Shown: positions 42,204-55,202 of the stretch, piece by piece
How positions within the stretch are numbered: position 1 is the first letter of the stretch
Layout of the letters: every line of letters begins with the position of its first letter
Assembly: GCA_009667805.1 (NCBI GenBank)
Contig: CM019067.1
Location: 63,780,637 to 63,844,636 of the forward strand
DNA: 64,000 bases
Origin: Leptobrachium leishanense
Taxonomy: Eukaryota > Chordata > Amphibia > Anura > Megophryidae
Direction of reading: 5' to 3'
Position numbers and translations under genes: made by a program
Notes under the pieces: model-generated
What the model saw: only the letters and a program-made list of their open reading frames with translations
Database searches by the model: none
Told to the model about the DNA's origin: nothing

Positions 42204-43253
42204 CAGGGTAATTCAAAGAGATCCGAATTGCTTGAGAAAGGTAACTGAACGCTGAAAATCAGCGTTCGGTTACCTTTCTTGGCCATTCGGCTATTCAGAG
42301 AGCAGGCAATTCGACAAATCCTGGCGAATTGCCTGCACATACGGTGCCTGTTCGGTGCCTGTTCGAGGGCAGTGAAAACCCCATGAAAAGCACTGCTTCG
42401 GCTATTCAGAGAACACAAACCAGCAATGAAAGGTTCCCCTAATGCCCTGCCATTCGGTGGTTTCATTCGGCAAGTTTATTCAGGAGAATCCCATAGGCTT
42501 CAATGTTAAAAATATTCCCGTTTTAATTCAATATCTAATAAACCGTTCATTATAAAATTCTGCAGTAAAAAGTCTCTTTATTTACAGATTTTTTTATGAT
42601 ATTTCAAGCATTTTTCTTAAAAAAAATGTTTTTTGAAAGTCCTATTTTTTTTTTTTTTTTTTTTCCTATAACAGCCCTTTTTATTATCATTCATTGGACC
42701 TCATATGTAAATTTCAGACATTTTCGCTCAGTAGTTTCTTTGCAAACAGCGTTTGACTTTTCAAACATTCATACAAACTGTTTTTCTAGTTTATTCACTG
42801 CCTCTTCTGCGTTGTCGGCTTTTTCCGGAGGCTTCGCTGCATGTGATCGGCTCCTACTTGGGTTTTTCCATGGTCTTCGGGTTAATTCAGATGGTTTTGC
42901 GGGTTTTCGGCGTGCATTCGCCAGGTTTTGCGGTTAGTTTTCGTCAGGTTTGCGGCAGCTTTTCCCTGCAATTCGGGGACCCTGTGGTGTTTGCTGAATA
43001 CACCGCAGGGTCACCGAAATGGGATCGGCAAAAGGAACCGAATTGAAGAGAACGAAAAGTCACCGAACGTGCGGGGACTTTTCAGAGAGTGTGAAAAGCA
43101 GGAGAATGACTGGAGAATGAAAAATTCTAGGTCAAAATAGCCAAACCAGAAAAATTCTCCCTTTCATCTCACTTTCCAAATCGGCTATTTTGACCTAGAA
43201 TTTTTCATTCTCCAATCATTCTCCTGCTTTTCACCTCTCTCTGAATAACCCTG
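42204..43253 (-). mobile_element. TIR MITE with subterminal hairpins, carrying a foldback insert
   Basis: Begins cagggtaattcaaagagatc, has the hairpin gaaaggtaactgaa / ttcggttacctttc at 42235-42276, and ends tgaataaccctg. It is the reverse orientation of 6412-7313, with closely matching interior. Near the right end the second hairpin is cut and followed by the foldback at 43083-43240. Confidence 0.85.
43083..43240. repeat. foldback insert, about 52-bp arms
   Basis: The arms gtgaaaagcaggagaatga ... ggtcaaaatagcc and its complement are nearly perfect and enclose a loop of about 40 bp. It sits where other copies of the host MITE have the end of the small subterminal hairpin, so it was inserted into or replaced that hairpin. 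Confidence 0.8.
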
Positions 43254-44271
43254 AATGGATCATTTTGTCAAAGTGTGGTCTCCCTGGATTGAGACATTTG
43301 TACCCAAAGCTTAGCTTCTGTGGCATTTTCTGGATAATCTTTTCTTCAAAATGACCCTGGAGGACTTTATTATTTTAATGTATATCCCTGATCCCTTCAC
43401 GCAGACACCACACAACCTAAACTGCTGGTCATTAGAATAGCCAGGAATGTAGCTACAGGACAGACATACAGAAAAGACAGGGTTAAGAACAAGTCTTATT
43501 CAGAAAACTGAGAGGGCAGTCAGACAGGTCTGGGTTTGGAACAAGGGGTTAAACAAATATATAATACGGCCAAGAGAATGGTCTGTAAGTGGAGCCATGG
43601 TCGATACACAGTAAAACAGGAATAGCAAGGGTTAATGACAAGAGAATGATCAGAACAGAGTCGGGATAAAAAACGAATAGCAAGGTTTAATGGCAAGCAA
43701 GTAGTCAAAACAAACCCAGGGTCAATACACAGGTATACAATACTAATATAGCGTCATTGGCCTGTGTCCGCGAGAGTTGGCATTATCAATCGACAGCCGG
43801 CCAAAGAGCAGCGAGGACGGCCCTGCCAGCTACCAGGACCCAGCCCTGACAATTACACCTTCAGAGTGAAATCTGTCCTTTATCCCTACTTGGAAGGGGA
43901 ATCCAGTCTCCATCCTCTTCCTGTGCTTTCACCTCCATCCCCATTTTTTTTCTTCTTCTCCCACCTCCTTACTCCTTCAACTCCACCCCGCCCCACCTTC
44001 TCTCCCCTTTGTGTTTTGCCCGGTAAGCTATCATCTTCACTTGTCTTTCCTGTTTGTTTGTTTTTCAGAGTTGCTCCTGCATGCACCTGTGTGGTACACA
44101 TTGTTACTTCCTCTGACATTGTTACGCTCAATGATGTGCTAAAGAATCCACCAATAAAAGTGGTTAAACATTTATTTATTAAAAAGGCTACAAAATACTT
44201 CATCTACTACCATGTGTAACAATACAATATAGATGCAAAAGAACCCTCAAAGGACAACAAACAAAACATAA
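43254..44271. other. intron, unclassified repeat-like sequence
   Basis: The stretch 43500-43860 has 'aatagcaaggtttaatggca' and 'aatagcaagggttaatgaca' words in loose tandem and looks like non-coding repeat DNA, possibly LTR-derived. I cannot name it. The open frame at 43764-44219 has no family motif. Confidence 0.4.
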
Positions 44272-46680
44272 AAACACAATAGACATGTGCATTTAATTTT
44301 GTCACAAATTGAAGTTCAGATGAAAATCACAATTTTTGTTATTTTTTACATTTCCAAAAAACATAATATCGGCTGTCTGAAATTGTGAATCCCGGTAGCG
44401 CAATGAAAACAACTAAACGAAATGTTGGAAAGCAAAATGATCCGAAAAAGATCTTTAACGATACGAATATGCTGCGAAACGAAAAAAAAAGTAACAAAAT
44501 GATTTCAAAGTGATAAAAACTGGGATTTTTTTTTAACATTGAGACCTATAGTTACATAGTTACATAGACTGAAAAAAGACATGTGTCCATCGGGTTCAGC
44601 CTCTCCCACATCACCTACTGCTGTTGATCCAAAAGAAGGCAAAAAACCCAGTCTGAAATGCTCGCCAATATGCAACGTACTGGGAAAAAAATTCCTTCTT
44701 GACCCCAGAATGGCGTCAGATTTCTCCTTGGATCAAGAAGCTTTTACCCACATATTAAATATTATAACCCTTAATATTATGTTTTTGCAGGAAGTCATCC
44801 AGTCGCTTTTTAAAAGTCTGTACAGTCTCTGACCCAACCACCTCAACAGGCAGAGAATTCCACAGCTTTATTGTTCTCACCGTAAAATAACCCTTCCTAT
44901 GCTTTAAGCTGAATTTTCTTTCTTCCGGTCTAAACGGATGTCCTGTGTATAGTCCTGTTAATGAATAGGTTATCAGACAATGGTTTATAATGGCCCTGTA
45001 TATATTTATATAAGGTTATCAGATCCCCTCTAAGGCGCCGTTTCTCTAAACTAAACAGGTTTAAGCTTGTTAGTCTTTCCTCATAACTTAAACCTTCCAT
45101 TCCCCTTATTAATTTAGTCGCCCGTCTCTGCACTTTTTCTAGCGCTATAATATCCTTTTTTAAGACAGGTGCCCAAAATTGCACGGCATGTTCAAGGTGC
45201 GTCTTACCATTGATTTATACAGAGGCAAAATTATGTTTTCATCCCGTGAGTGAACTCCCCTTTTAATGCATGCCAATACCTTGCTGGCTTGGCGGCTGCT
45301 GTTTGACATTGCACATTGTTACTTAGTTTGAAGTCTATCAGGGTTATTCAAAGAGAATCGAAAAGTCACCGCATGTTCGGTGACTTTTCGTTCTCTTCAA
45401 TTCGGCCCGATTCGGCACTCCCATTTCAGCGACCCTACGGTGTATTCAGCAAGCACCACAGGGCCGACGAAGCGCAGGGAAAAGCTGCCGCAAACCCGAC
45501 GAAAAGTCACCGCAAAAACCCAGCGAATGCACACCGAAACCCGCAAAAACATCTGGATCAACCCGCCGAAGACGCCGGAAGCACGAGCCGATCACACGCA
45601 GCGAAGCCGCCGGAAAAAGCCGACACCGCAGACGAGTGAAGTGAATAAATTAGGAAAACCGTTTGCATGAATGTTTGAAAAGTGAAACGCTGTTTGCAAA
45701 GAAACTACAGATCGAAAATGTCTGAAATTTACATATGAGGTCCAGGGAATGATAATAAAAAGGGCTGTTACAGAAAAAATAAGTAAACTTAAAAAAATTA
45801 AAAAGAATTTCTGGATAACCCCCCCGGACGCCGAGCAGGGCAGACGTGCAGTGGAAGAGCTCCGGCAAATTCTCCTCTAATTCCCTGCATTTTTATGTTT
45901 TTCTGCCACCATCACGGGCCTGTTTGCCTCCCTACACTAGCCGGGAACACAGAGCCGGCGAGGCATACACCCTACAGCACCGGATTACCACAGGAGTGCC
46001 GCCGGATCTTTTTGGGCCTCCCTCATGAGCGGAGCCTGAGCGGAGTTCACCAGGCGCCTCGTGGGCATCCACTTCCGGGGACACGGTGGAGGACCCCTCC
46101 GGACTTGGCCGACCAGCACACGGCGCTACCGACCATCAGGGGTAAGCCGCCACACGGAGGGACACCACCTCCCCCCCCGCTCTCCCCTCACCACCCGGGA
46201 CCAGCACATAAAGACGCCTCGTGCGGCGGTCCGCAACTGCGCCCCCCCCCTGGAACGCCTGGGGAAAGGGGAAGTATGCTCATGAGCACCCGTCCTGACG
46301 CTCGGCACCGCTGAGAAGCTCGGGGGTAAAGTAACTCTCACCCAACACCACATTGGACGGAGGGTCTCTGGCGCTAAGTTTTTTTTTTTTTTTAACCACC
46401 CCAATCTGAGACCAGAAGCACTCCCTACCACATCAGACTCACCTGAATGCCCCTCAAACCGCAATAAAAAAGGGGGGAAGGATAAGGGAAAGAGGAGAAA
46501 GGAAGGAGGACAGAGGAAGGAGGGGGAGAAAACAAAAAACACAAAAGAAAAGGGAAGAAGAAAGAGAAGGGGAAGGAGAAAGAGAAGGGAAGGAGAAAAG
46601 AAAGGAAAAAAAAAAGAGCAGAAAAGAGGAGAAGAGAGGAAGGAAAAGAAAGGAAAAAAAGGGAAAAAAGAGGAAAAAAA

Positions 46681-46717
<37 letters not shown>

Positions 46718-46959
46718 TGGCTACTGCAGAGCCCCGAACAGACCGAATGAAACAGACCACTGCAGCTTCCAAATTTTTTCATATTGTAATTTCTTCGGTG
46801 GCCTGGAATAGGCACACTATCCTGACCTTGTCATTATATAAACGTTTTAAAAGCAATAAACGCCTGCACACCGGAATGTGGTCTCACTAGGAACGAACAT
46901 GGCAGCATAGACCGCAAGCACCTGCCCCATAGCTGACTAACTTTCTCTGAGCTTTTGCA

Positions 46960-47886
46960 GTGGCTATGGTCCGCTCATCACAGCGGAAATCGACCAGGTT
47001 AACCACCAAAGCTACAGGAGGAACACCTGTGAAAGACATCTCTACTTATTTCAATACCCCGCAATCACAACCGTCGAAAACGGACGCGACTCCCATGGCG
47101 GCATCTCCGGCACGACCCGAAACCTCCCCTGGAGGAGGACGTTCGACAATACAACGCCTGGAAGCCCTGATCGCAGACTTACCCACTCGGGCCGAATTGC
47201 CCACCCGCACAGATTTTAAAGAAATGCTGGATCAGATGCAGGCTGCCATCGGGCGGGAGATCTCGGAGGTACGTGCCGATCTCTCGGCCATAGATACACG
47301 AGTTGCACGCCTGGAGGCCTCCCAGACTAACCTACCCCTGGGAGGCACGTCAACGGAGCAAAAATTTTCGGAACTCCACCGCCGTATGGATGATTTAGAG
47401 AATCGATCGAGGAGGCATAACATCCGAGTGAGAGGGGTAAGCGAGGACATCGTTGAGGTAAAGGCTTTCCTTATTGACGCATTTACGCACATCTTGGGAG
47501 GCCCTCCTTTGCCGCAAGCGGCGATTGACAGGGCACATAGGGCTCTACGGCCCAAAGCTACCACTACAGCAGCACCGCCACGAGATTTGATATGTCATCT
47601 ACCTGACTACGCACTAAAAGACGCCATTATGCAGCATGCCCGCACACGGCGGCACTGGCACTTTGCGGATGAAAAGTTCGAATTATTTCAAGACCTTTCA
47701 CCGCACACGCTCGCGGCTCGACGTGCACTGCGTCCCATAACCAAGCTCTTACAAGACAAGAAGATCCCATACAGGTGGGGATTCCCCTTCACATTAACAG
47801 TACGGAATAATAACATCCAACATATAATTCGCTCCCCGCCGGACATCCTTGAACTTTCTATCGACCCTTGGCCTACCGGAGCTTGA
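46960..47886 (+). CDS. L1 ORF1 protein (RNA-binding chaperone), 308 aa
   Basis: Encodes an intact ORF1p, the nucleic-acid-binding protein that coats L1 RNA. The N-terminal 60 residues are Ser/Thr/Pro-rich. A helical, probably coiled-coil part follows (about 75-150: LEALIADLPTRAE, EISEVRADLSAIDTRVARLE). Then comes the RRM-like core with the diagnostic RMDDLENRSRRHNIRVRGV at about 141-159 and a C-terminal domain (LQDKKIPYRWGFPFTLTV). Start chosen at the first Met, with the second Met two codons on. The frame is open throughout. ORF2 lies 1.5 kb downstream in the same orientation. Confidence 0.93.
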   Translation: MAMVRSSQRKSTRLTTKATGGTPVKDISTYFNTPQSQPSKTDATPMAASPARPETSPGGGRSTIQRLEALIADLPTRAELPTRTDFKEMLDQMQAAIGREISEVRADLSAIDTRVARLEASQTNLPLGGTSTEQKFSELHRRMDDLENRSRRHNIRVRGVSEDIVEVKAFLIDAFTHILGGPPLPQAAIDRAHRALRPKATTTAAPPRDLICHLPDYALKDAIMQHARTRRHWHFADEKFELFQDLSPHTLAARRALRPITKLLQDKKIPYRWGFPFTLTVRNNNIQHIIRSPPDILELSIDPWPTGA

Positions 47887-49442
47887 GATCGCGGATTGGG
47901 AGACTGACTCTGTGCAGACTCCCACGACACAGCCCGAAATTGCCACCACCCGCCCACAAAGTTCACCCAGGAGACGACGGCCAAGTGAGCTCCACTCAAA
48001 GGATCGCACTAGACCCCCGACCCCACCTACAAGCTGAGAACCTACAGCTCTCGCACAAGCCTCGACATTGATACAGAATCACGGACTATCCAGAGCTACC
48101 ACATGATGACCAAAGACTTAGTCTTTCCGGTATGTGATATCAACGTTGTCTATGTGGATTGCAACAGACCAGAGGCCTACTGAGTGTGACCTTTCCCTGG
48201 ATATCCTAATATAATTCGCTGACCCTGCCAGCTCCGACCTTCACATATCTGAGTTACACGTGGTACCTTTATCGTTATGATAGTTTAGCCTCTTTTACTG
48301 TATTGTCATGTTAGACATTTCAGCGTTAATTTACCTCATTAAGAGTTGAGTTTAAATAATATACAAACTGTATGTATAGGTCTCTAGGAGGTGGACTTAA
48401 AAAGAGCGGGAGGGGGGAAATACAGGGGGGGACGGGGGGAGGGTGGAGGGACGGAATGCTGATGGTGGTATACACTATAACGTTTCTGATGACACTGACT
48501 TCTATTGATCTTTTATAGATTTCCCCTTTTATTTCCAGGCCCTGTAGGACCCTTTTATGTCATCTCTCTCTCCTTATATAGTACTATGCTACCGTAACTA
48601 ATAATAACGCCCTTCGCACTTTTAGCTGGTCCCCTGCTCTCGCACTCCCCCACTGCCTCTCCACGTCCCCACCTCCTGTGGGTCGCCTCCCTTTATCATT
48701 CTCTTCGCCATTGAACGGAGTCCTACCTGTCTATACTCTCCAATGACCACCGCGGTCCGAGGTATAATTAGAAACCACAATGCTCTCTTACTGTTTTTAT
48801 ATAACTTGTTTTATAACTGATAAGATAGTTGTGATCGGGAAGTTTAATTCTTGCTAACTTTGGAGCATGTTAAGATATATATATTGCTAAAGCATATGGC
48901 GGAATTACTTCATTGAAACCTCTCTTCAGATGGATGGAACGATAAACCTAGGTCGCGTTTATGCTAGCCACTTCACTAAATAATGAGCTATCAGTCGGCT
49001 CAGTTGGGCAGGTGAGCAGACGGACCTGTTGTATATTAAAGGACAACATCCCCCCCGCCCTGGTGGTGCCCATCTGACCTGATCAACACGTTTTCCACCC
49101 CCCGAGGAATAGTGCGATTTTTCCCATACCTACGGCTCTACCTACTCAACCGACTGGTTACGTAGTGGTGGAAGTTACCGTAGCGGGTGCACTCTGAACC
49201 TCTTTCCTACCGTGTCCACTACTATTTTGATATATACTATCTAAACTCTCACACCTGTTCACTACTTCCCTCCCCTTCTTGCCTCTTTTTCTTCCTATAT
49301 CAACCTCCACACCCTCAACCTCTAAACCCCCCCCTTTTTTTTTTTTTTTTTTTCTCTCTCTCTCTCTCGCTCACCTCCCTTGCAGGCACTACTATCCATT
49401 TAATCTTGCATCCCTATAACTGGTGCAGAACTACGCTTCACT
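47887..49442. other. L1 inter-ORF spacer
   Basis: No coding potential I trust. Contains G-rich (48410-48450) and T/CT-rich (49330-49370) tracts. Unusually long for an L1 inter-ORF region. Confidence 0.6.
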
Positions 49443-52400
49443 ATGTCGCACCAACAGTCCTCATATAAACCACAAGATTTAAAATTGTATAGTCTCAATG
49501 TCCGAGGACTTAATATTCCTGAGAAACGATCTAGACTATTAAGAGATCTCCACTCCTCTAAAATAGCCGTCGCCTTCCTCCAGGAAACACACTTCCGCGC
49601 TGACTCGGTCCCAAAGCTGGGCAATGCCAACTTTCCTGTGGGTTTCTTTAGTAATTACTCTGTCAGTAAGTCTCGCGGCGTAGCAATCCTAATCTCAAAA
49701 GACATACCTTTTAAGATTGAGGCGTCGGAAATGGATGAGGGAGGTAGATTCCTCTTCGTTAAAGGAACGATCCTGGACTCCAAATATACTTTTGCGAATG
49801 TATACTTACCGAACAAGAAGCAACACTCTTGTCTAAAGCGGATACTGCGGAAATTGGAACTATTCGAGCAAGGCGTGACAGTTTTGGCTGGAGATTTCAA
49901 CGTGACACTGGATCCACTTATGGACTCCTCTACGGGCTCCACGGCCACTCCTTCTTATGTCCTCCGTGGTGTGAAGCGCTCCTTACAGGAACACCGGTTT
50001 GTGGACGTGTGGAGGGCGCTGAATTCCGCGGATAAAGATTACTCCTTCTACTCGCCGGTACATGCAGTCCACACCAGAATAGATTACTTCTTCTTGCACT
50101 ATGCAGACCTATCGCTCCCTACTTCGGCAGCAATTTTGGCAACTACCTGGTCAGACCACGCTCCTCTCTCTCTCTCATTGCAGTCCCCATTGTTTGTCCC
50201 TCGTGAGAGACAGTGGCGTCTTAACGTGTCAATCCTAGACGATACGTTACTGAGGGAAGAATTACGTAACGTACATGAAAACTTCTTTGAAGAAAACAAC
50301 GCGCATGATACACCTATCCGGGTAATTTGGGAGGCACATAAGGCAGTCGTCCGCGGGTTCTTCATCAGCAAAAGTACGGCCCGGAAAAAAGTAAAAGACG
50401 GGGAACTTAGAACGCTCACAGCAGAGATTAGAACTTTAGAATTGGAACATATTGCCACCAACGACCCTGAAGTGTACTTACGCCTTCTGCAGTCCCGGCG
50501 GAACCTAGATACCATGCTTAATACCTCACTTCGCTTTCAAGCCCTATGGGCCAGATCATATTTCGCCTTACATGAAAACAAGCCAGGTCGCCTCCTAGCA
50601 AGAGTCCTCCGTCAACGCAGTTCTAAATCATATATCCCCAAAATCAGAACGAAGTCAGACACATTTGTGACTGACCCAAGGGATATATCAAAATCCTTTC
50701 TCGACTACTTCACCAAACTATATAACCTAGAGAAATCAGGCGCACCTCCCCCATCACCTGAAAGTATTGACAAATTTTTAACTCGGACAATCAAACGCTC
50801 GCTAGATCCTACGGATAGATCGTCTTTAAATGCCGAAATAACGTCGGAGGAGATTATAGTTGCCCTAAAAACAACAAAAAATGGGAAGAGTCCTGGCCCA
50901 GACGGATTACCAGCGGAATACTATAAAAAATGCTCGAAGGAACTGACTCCCGCCTTCCTGAGTTTGTTTAAGGTGATACGAGAAGGGGCTTCTGTACACC
51001 CTCACTCGCTGCTGGCCACGATCTCCCTGATACCAAAGCCTGGAAAGGACCACACTTGCTGTAGCAATTATAGGCCCATTTCCCTTCTGAATTCAGACAT
51101 GAAGATACTGGCGCGAATCCTAGCTAACCGACTTAAGCGCTTTCTTCCATAACTTGTAGACCCAGACCAGGTCGGCTTCATACCTGGTCGTGAAGCAAGA
51201 GACGCAACCACACGGATACTTAATGCATTGGCCCGGTCCAATAATATGTCCGCACCATTATTATTACTGTCGACGGATGCCGAAAAGGCCTTCGACAGGA
51301 TACTCTGGCCCTTTATGTTCCAAACATTGCAACATTTTAATCTTGGAGCGGATTTTATTCAATACGTAAAGGCCCTCTACTCTACACCGGCAGCAAGGGT
51401 CAAAGTAAATGGCGCCCTCACTCCCTCATTCCCGATATTAAACGGTACGAGACAAGGCTGTCCACTGTCCCCATTACTCTTTGCGCTCAGCCTAGAACCA
51501 CTTTTAGCCTCAATCAGACAAAACCCCCAAATCAAGGGACTCTGAGGTAAATACCTGGAACATAAGGTCTCTGCTTATGCGGACGACCTTATGTTCATTC
51601 TACCGGACCCAGTAGCATCTATGCCTGAAGTACTTAATGAATTACAACAGTATGGTTCCCTCTCAGGTTTTAAAATTAACAACGATAAATCTGAAATCCT
51701 AGCGGTTGCAATACCGGGACCATGGAGAAAATGCCTGAAAGAAAAATACCCGTTTCGATGGTGTTCGTCCTCACTGACCTACCTAGGGATTCGATTGTCA
51801 GCTGATTTCTCGAAACTATTTGCACTTAATTATATAGCTTTGCTGAATACATTTAAATCAGACATTATGACATGGAACCCCAAATTTTTATCGTGGACAG
51901 GGAGAGTCGGAGTAATAAAGATGAATCTCCTCCCCCGTCTCTTGTATCTATATCAGGCCCTTCCACTTTTCTTACCGAGATCATATCACCAGCAGATCCG
52001 TAAACTTTTTACCAAATTTATTTGGCCTCATGGACGCCCGAGACTAAAATACGCCACGCTCTGTAAGCCAAAACTATGCGGCGGACTCGCTCTCCCGGAT
52101 ACGAATTTATACTATTATGCAGCGCATCTGACCAGGATAGTGGACTGGATGACCAGTTCACCAGAACGGAGATGGCTGGATATTGAGGAAACTCTCACGG
52201 ACCAACCCCTCTGGACCCTACCGTGGATATCGTGGTCAGCAGCTAGACCATTTGCCCAACTAACATCACTGCCAGGAATCACATTGTACATATGGCAGAC
52301 AATACGATTAAAATATGCCTTGTCAACATATCCCTCGCCACTACTACCGTTGCTTGATAACCCTGACCTCCCAATTTCAGTTCTACCAGCACTGGTGGAT

Positions 52401-53219
52401 TGTTTTACTGATTCACATCGCTTCCGGGCCCTACATGTCTTTCGAGATGAGACGTTTAGGCCTCTAGAATGTCAGGATCGGACGGAACCATCCTTTGCAC
52501 TTCGCTTTAATTATTATCAAATTAAATCCTTCCTCAAGAAGCTGAAAGGTAATACATCCATGACCAGACAACTCACACAATTCGAATCAATCTGCCTCCG
52601 GGCAGCCCCACTAGCACACAGCATTTCTCTACTTCATAGTCTCCTACGACAACTTGACGGTGAATCCCCAGATTTTATGGCTAGATGGGAACGTACTTTA
52701 GGCTCCCCTATTTCAGAAGAGGCATGGACGAAGACAATGACTTTAACGCACTCTGGTTCGCCGATCAATAAGTTACAGGAATCCTCCTACAAATTTTTAG
52801 TGTTTTGGTACAGAACACCCACACTACTGGCTACTTTTGATGCATCACACTCTCCTACATGTTGGAGATGTAACGCCGCGCTGGGTACGTACCTACATAT
52901 ATGGTGGGAGTGTACACACAATGGACCATTCTGGAGGAATGTACATAACATGATACTCAAGATTACTGATACAGATCTTGAATTCACACCACAAACTTTC
53001 TTGTTATTGCACTTACCATACTCAATAAAAGTCTTGAAGAACTCCATATTATTACGTATACTACTGGTTGCGAAGACACTAATACCCATTTGCTGGAAAT
53101 CCACGACCGTACCCTCCATGAAAATGCTATCTGATAAAATGGAAACTCTACGTACAAACGAAGAGCTAGCCTTAAAACCTGCAGCAGCGGCTCATCATTT
53201 CACTAAGGTATGGTTATGA
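49443..53219 (+). pseudogene. L1 ORF2 (endonuclease and reverse transcriptase), two stops
   Basis: One frame of 1258 codons carries all domains but is cut by TAA at 51150-51152 and TGA at 51543-51545. The AP-like endonuclease spans about residues 1-240 ([51 protein letters not shown]). The reverse transcriptase follows: [53 protein letters not shown], and the active site AYADDLMF at 51573-51596. The C-terminus has a Cys-rich motif CWRCNAALGTYLHIWWECT. No frameshift is seen. The first stop lies in the RT fingers and the second just before the catalytic YADD, so neither truncated product could reverse-transcribe. Confidence 0.95.
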
Positions 53220-55010
53220 CGGAATGAGATGTTGTCCGCCTGCGGGTGTGCTCTATCTGCGTGCCCCCGGCGCTTACCGCTGGCCCGACTACCGAGTGAC
53301 ATGGCACTCGGCGTCTCGTGCGGCCTGAAGTGACCCTGGGGAAGGGTTAGCGGGCGGTGGAGGGGACCCCTGCTGTAGAACCAGCCCGACCACTGAGCAA
53401 CACGGTACTCAGCGTCCCGAGCAGCTGGTTCACTGACCTTGCGAGTGTAGGAGCGCCTACGGAGCGGCCGTGCGGATACGGGGATCGGATCTCCCGCGGA
53501 GGAATATTCGGATCTTTAAGCGGAGGTCTTTTCGGTTCTTACGGATGAATCTTCGGATCTTCCGAGATCGGGTGAATATTCGGATCTTTGAGCCGATCGC
53601 TCGATACACCGAAGCGCGGTACGTGGTCCGCGCCTTCGGATCGGATCTCACCCAGTCGATTATACTGACGGCTGATGCCCGAACCATGCACCTCTGCCCG
53701 ATGCGAGATACAGGCACAGTATTCGGTTCGGATCCTAAGGTAGTTCGGTTCGGAACCGTACCCTGAGACCGCGCGGGATCCTCAGCAAACACGGCCGAAA
53801 ATAACAGTCATCAGGCGAGGCTGGATGCACTGGAAAATCTGACTTTATTCTTACACCTCACGTATACTTATAAACTTTACACAAATATGGGAACAATGGG
53901 AATCCCTGCCCGCCCACACAATTCCCATTGGCCCTCGCTGGCAGGAGGCACCCGGGCCCCGATCCGTATTGGTAGTTACGAATCGGGGAGTTGCCGATTC
54001 GGACCGGATGGTCCGAATCGCCCATTTTACGATTCGACCGGATGGTCCGAATCGGCCATTTTCCGATCCGATCATTCTGACCGGATCCACGAGGCACCAG
54101 GAAAATGGCGGCGGGCAAGGCAGACAAAAGGGCATTACGTTTCACAACACACAAATCCACATCTAATAAAATACTCGCAACCCCGTGGGCGCCACAGCAC
54201 CTAAGTGTCTATGGGTATAACTGCCACTATGAATCGCCCCTGGCTGAGGGTGTTGGGCCATTCCGTGACAATGGTTTCACTGGGCGGCCTATTGCTCTTC
54301 AACTGAGTTCAGGAGAATGCTGGCTGGGGCGGAGGTTGGCACGGTTGATGTGGACGCGCCAGATCCAAGTGAGGAAGGCGACGGGCCTATCTCGCATACG
54401 TAGGCAAGGGGTTGCATACTCCACCCCCATATTGAGTACTTCTAATATTTATGCCACTCTCTCTCCTCCTCCTCTAATCCTGACATTTGCTACTTTAAAA
54501 TGATGCCCCCCTCCCCTCCCCTTTTTTTTTTTTTGTTGTTTGTTTGTTTCTCCTCTCTCTCCCCTCTCTCTCCCCCTCCCCCCATTACCTATCTTATTAT
54601 CCCTGCCTTACTTCATTCATTACATTCATACACTCTCCCTCGAACATACCTAGGCTGCAGTCATGGTACGACAAGTAGTCCTAAGGGATATTACTCTGGA
54701 CATGACCAAGAGATGTGAAATCACTATTATGTAATTATAATCTCGCACGTGACCAACTAAGATCTACACCACTCACGGCCAGAGCCTCTTTTCTAGATGT
54801 CCACGTTACCACACACTGCTGTCGACATTATGTTCGAATGTTATTACGTATTATCTGACAATGAAACTCTGTATATCTCGTGGTCTGTTCATGATTACAT
54901 CTACGCAAACTATGTTTTCTGTGACTGACCTGATTATTGGCGCATGCCAAATGCCTGTTAAAACTGTCTTTAAAAAATGAATAAAAACTTTTCATTAAAA
55001 AAAAAAAAAA
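53220..55010 (+). other. L1 3' untranslated region
   Basis: It holds a zone (53470-53760) dense in 'ttcggatct' and 'cggatc' words, a second (53950-54070) with 'gatggtccgaatcg' repeats, and near the end a pyrimidine tract (54500-54590), the signal aataaa and the A-tail. Open frames here are side effects of these repeats. Confidence 0.6.
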
Positions 55011-55202
55011 AAAAGAATTTCTGACTTTTTAAAAAAAAAAAATCCAGAAAAATGCTTAAAATTTCCTAAAAAAAATCTATAAATAAAGAGACTCTTTACT
55101 GCAGAATTTTATAATGAATGGTTTATTAGGTATTGAATTAAAACGGGAATATTTTTAACATTGAAGCCTATGGGATTCTCCTGAATAAACCTGTCGCATT
55201 AA

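Larger units (their letters stand above)
45814..55010 (+). mobile_element. full-length L1 retrotransposon, 9.2 kb
   Basis: A 13-bp TSD, aaaagaatttctg, borders it (45801-45813 and 55011-55023). It has a GC-rich 5' region, a long purine tract (about 46480-46680), a TA run, ORF1 (46960-47886), a 1.5-kb spacer, ORF2 (49443-53219), a 1.8-kb 3' region, the signal aataaa at 54980-54985 and an A-tail. This is target-primed insertion of a complete copy. Only two stop codons in ORF2 disable it. Confidence 0.95.

Noticed and set aside
43764..44219. 151-aa + strand frame as a gene
   Set aside because: No motif, low-complexity Ser/Pro/Phe stretch, no splice or promoter support.
45895..46815. GC-rich region as a CpG-island promoter or host gene
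   Set aside because: It is the 5' region of the L1 copy, bounded by the L1 TSD.
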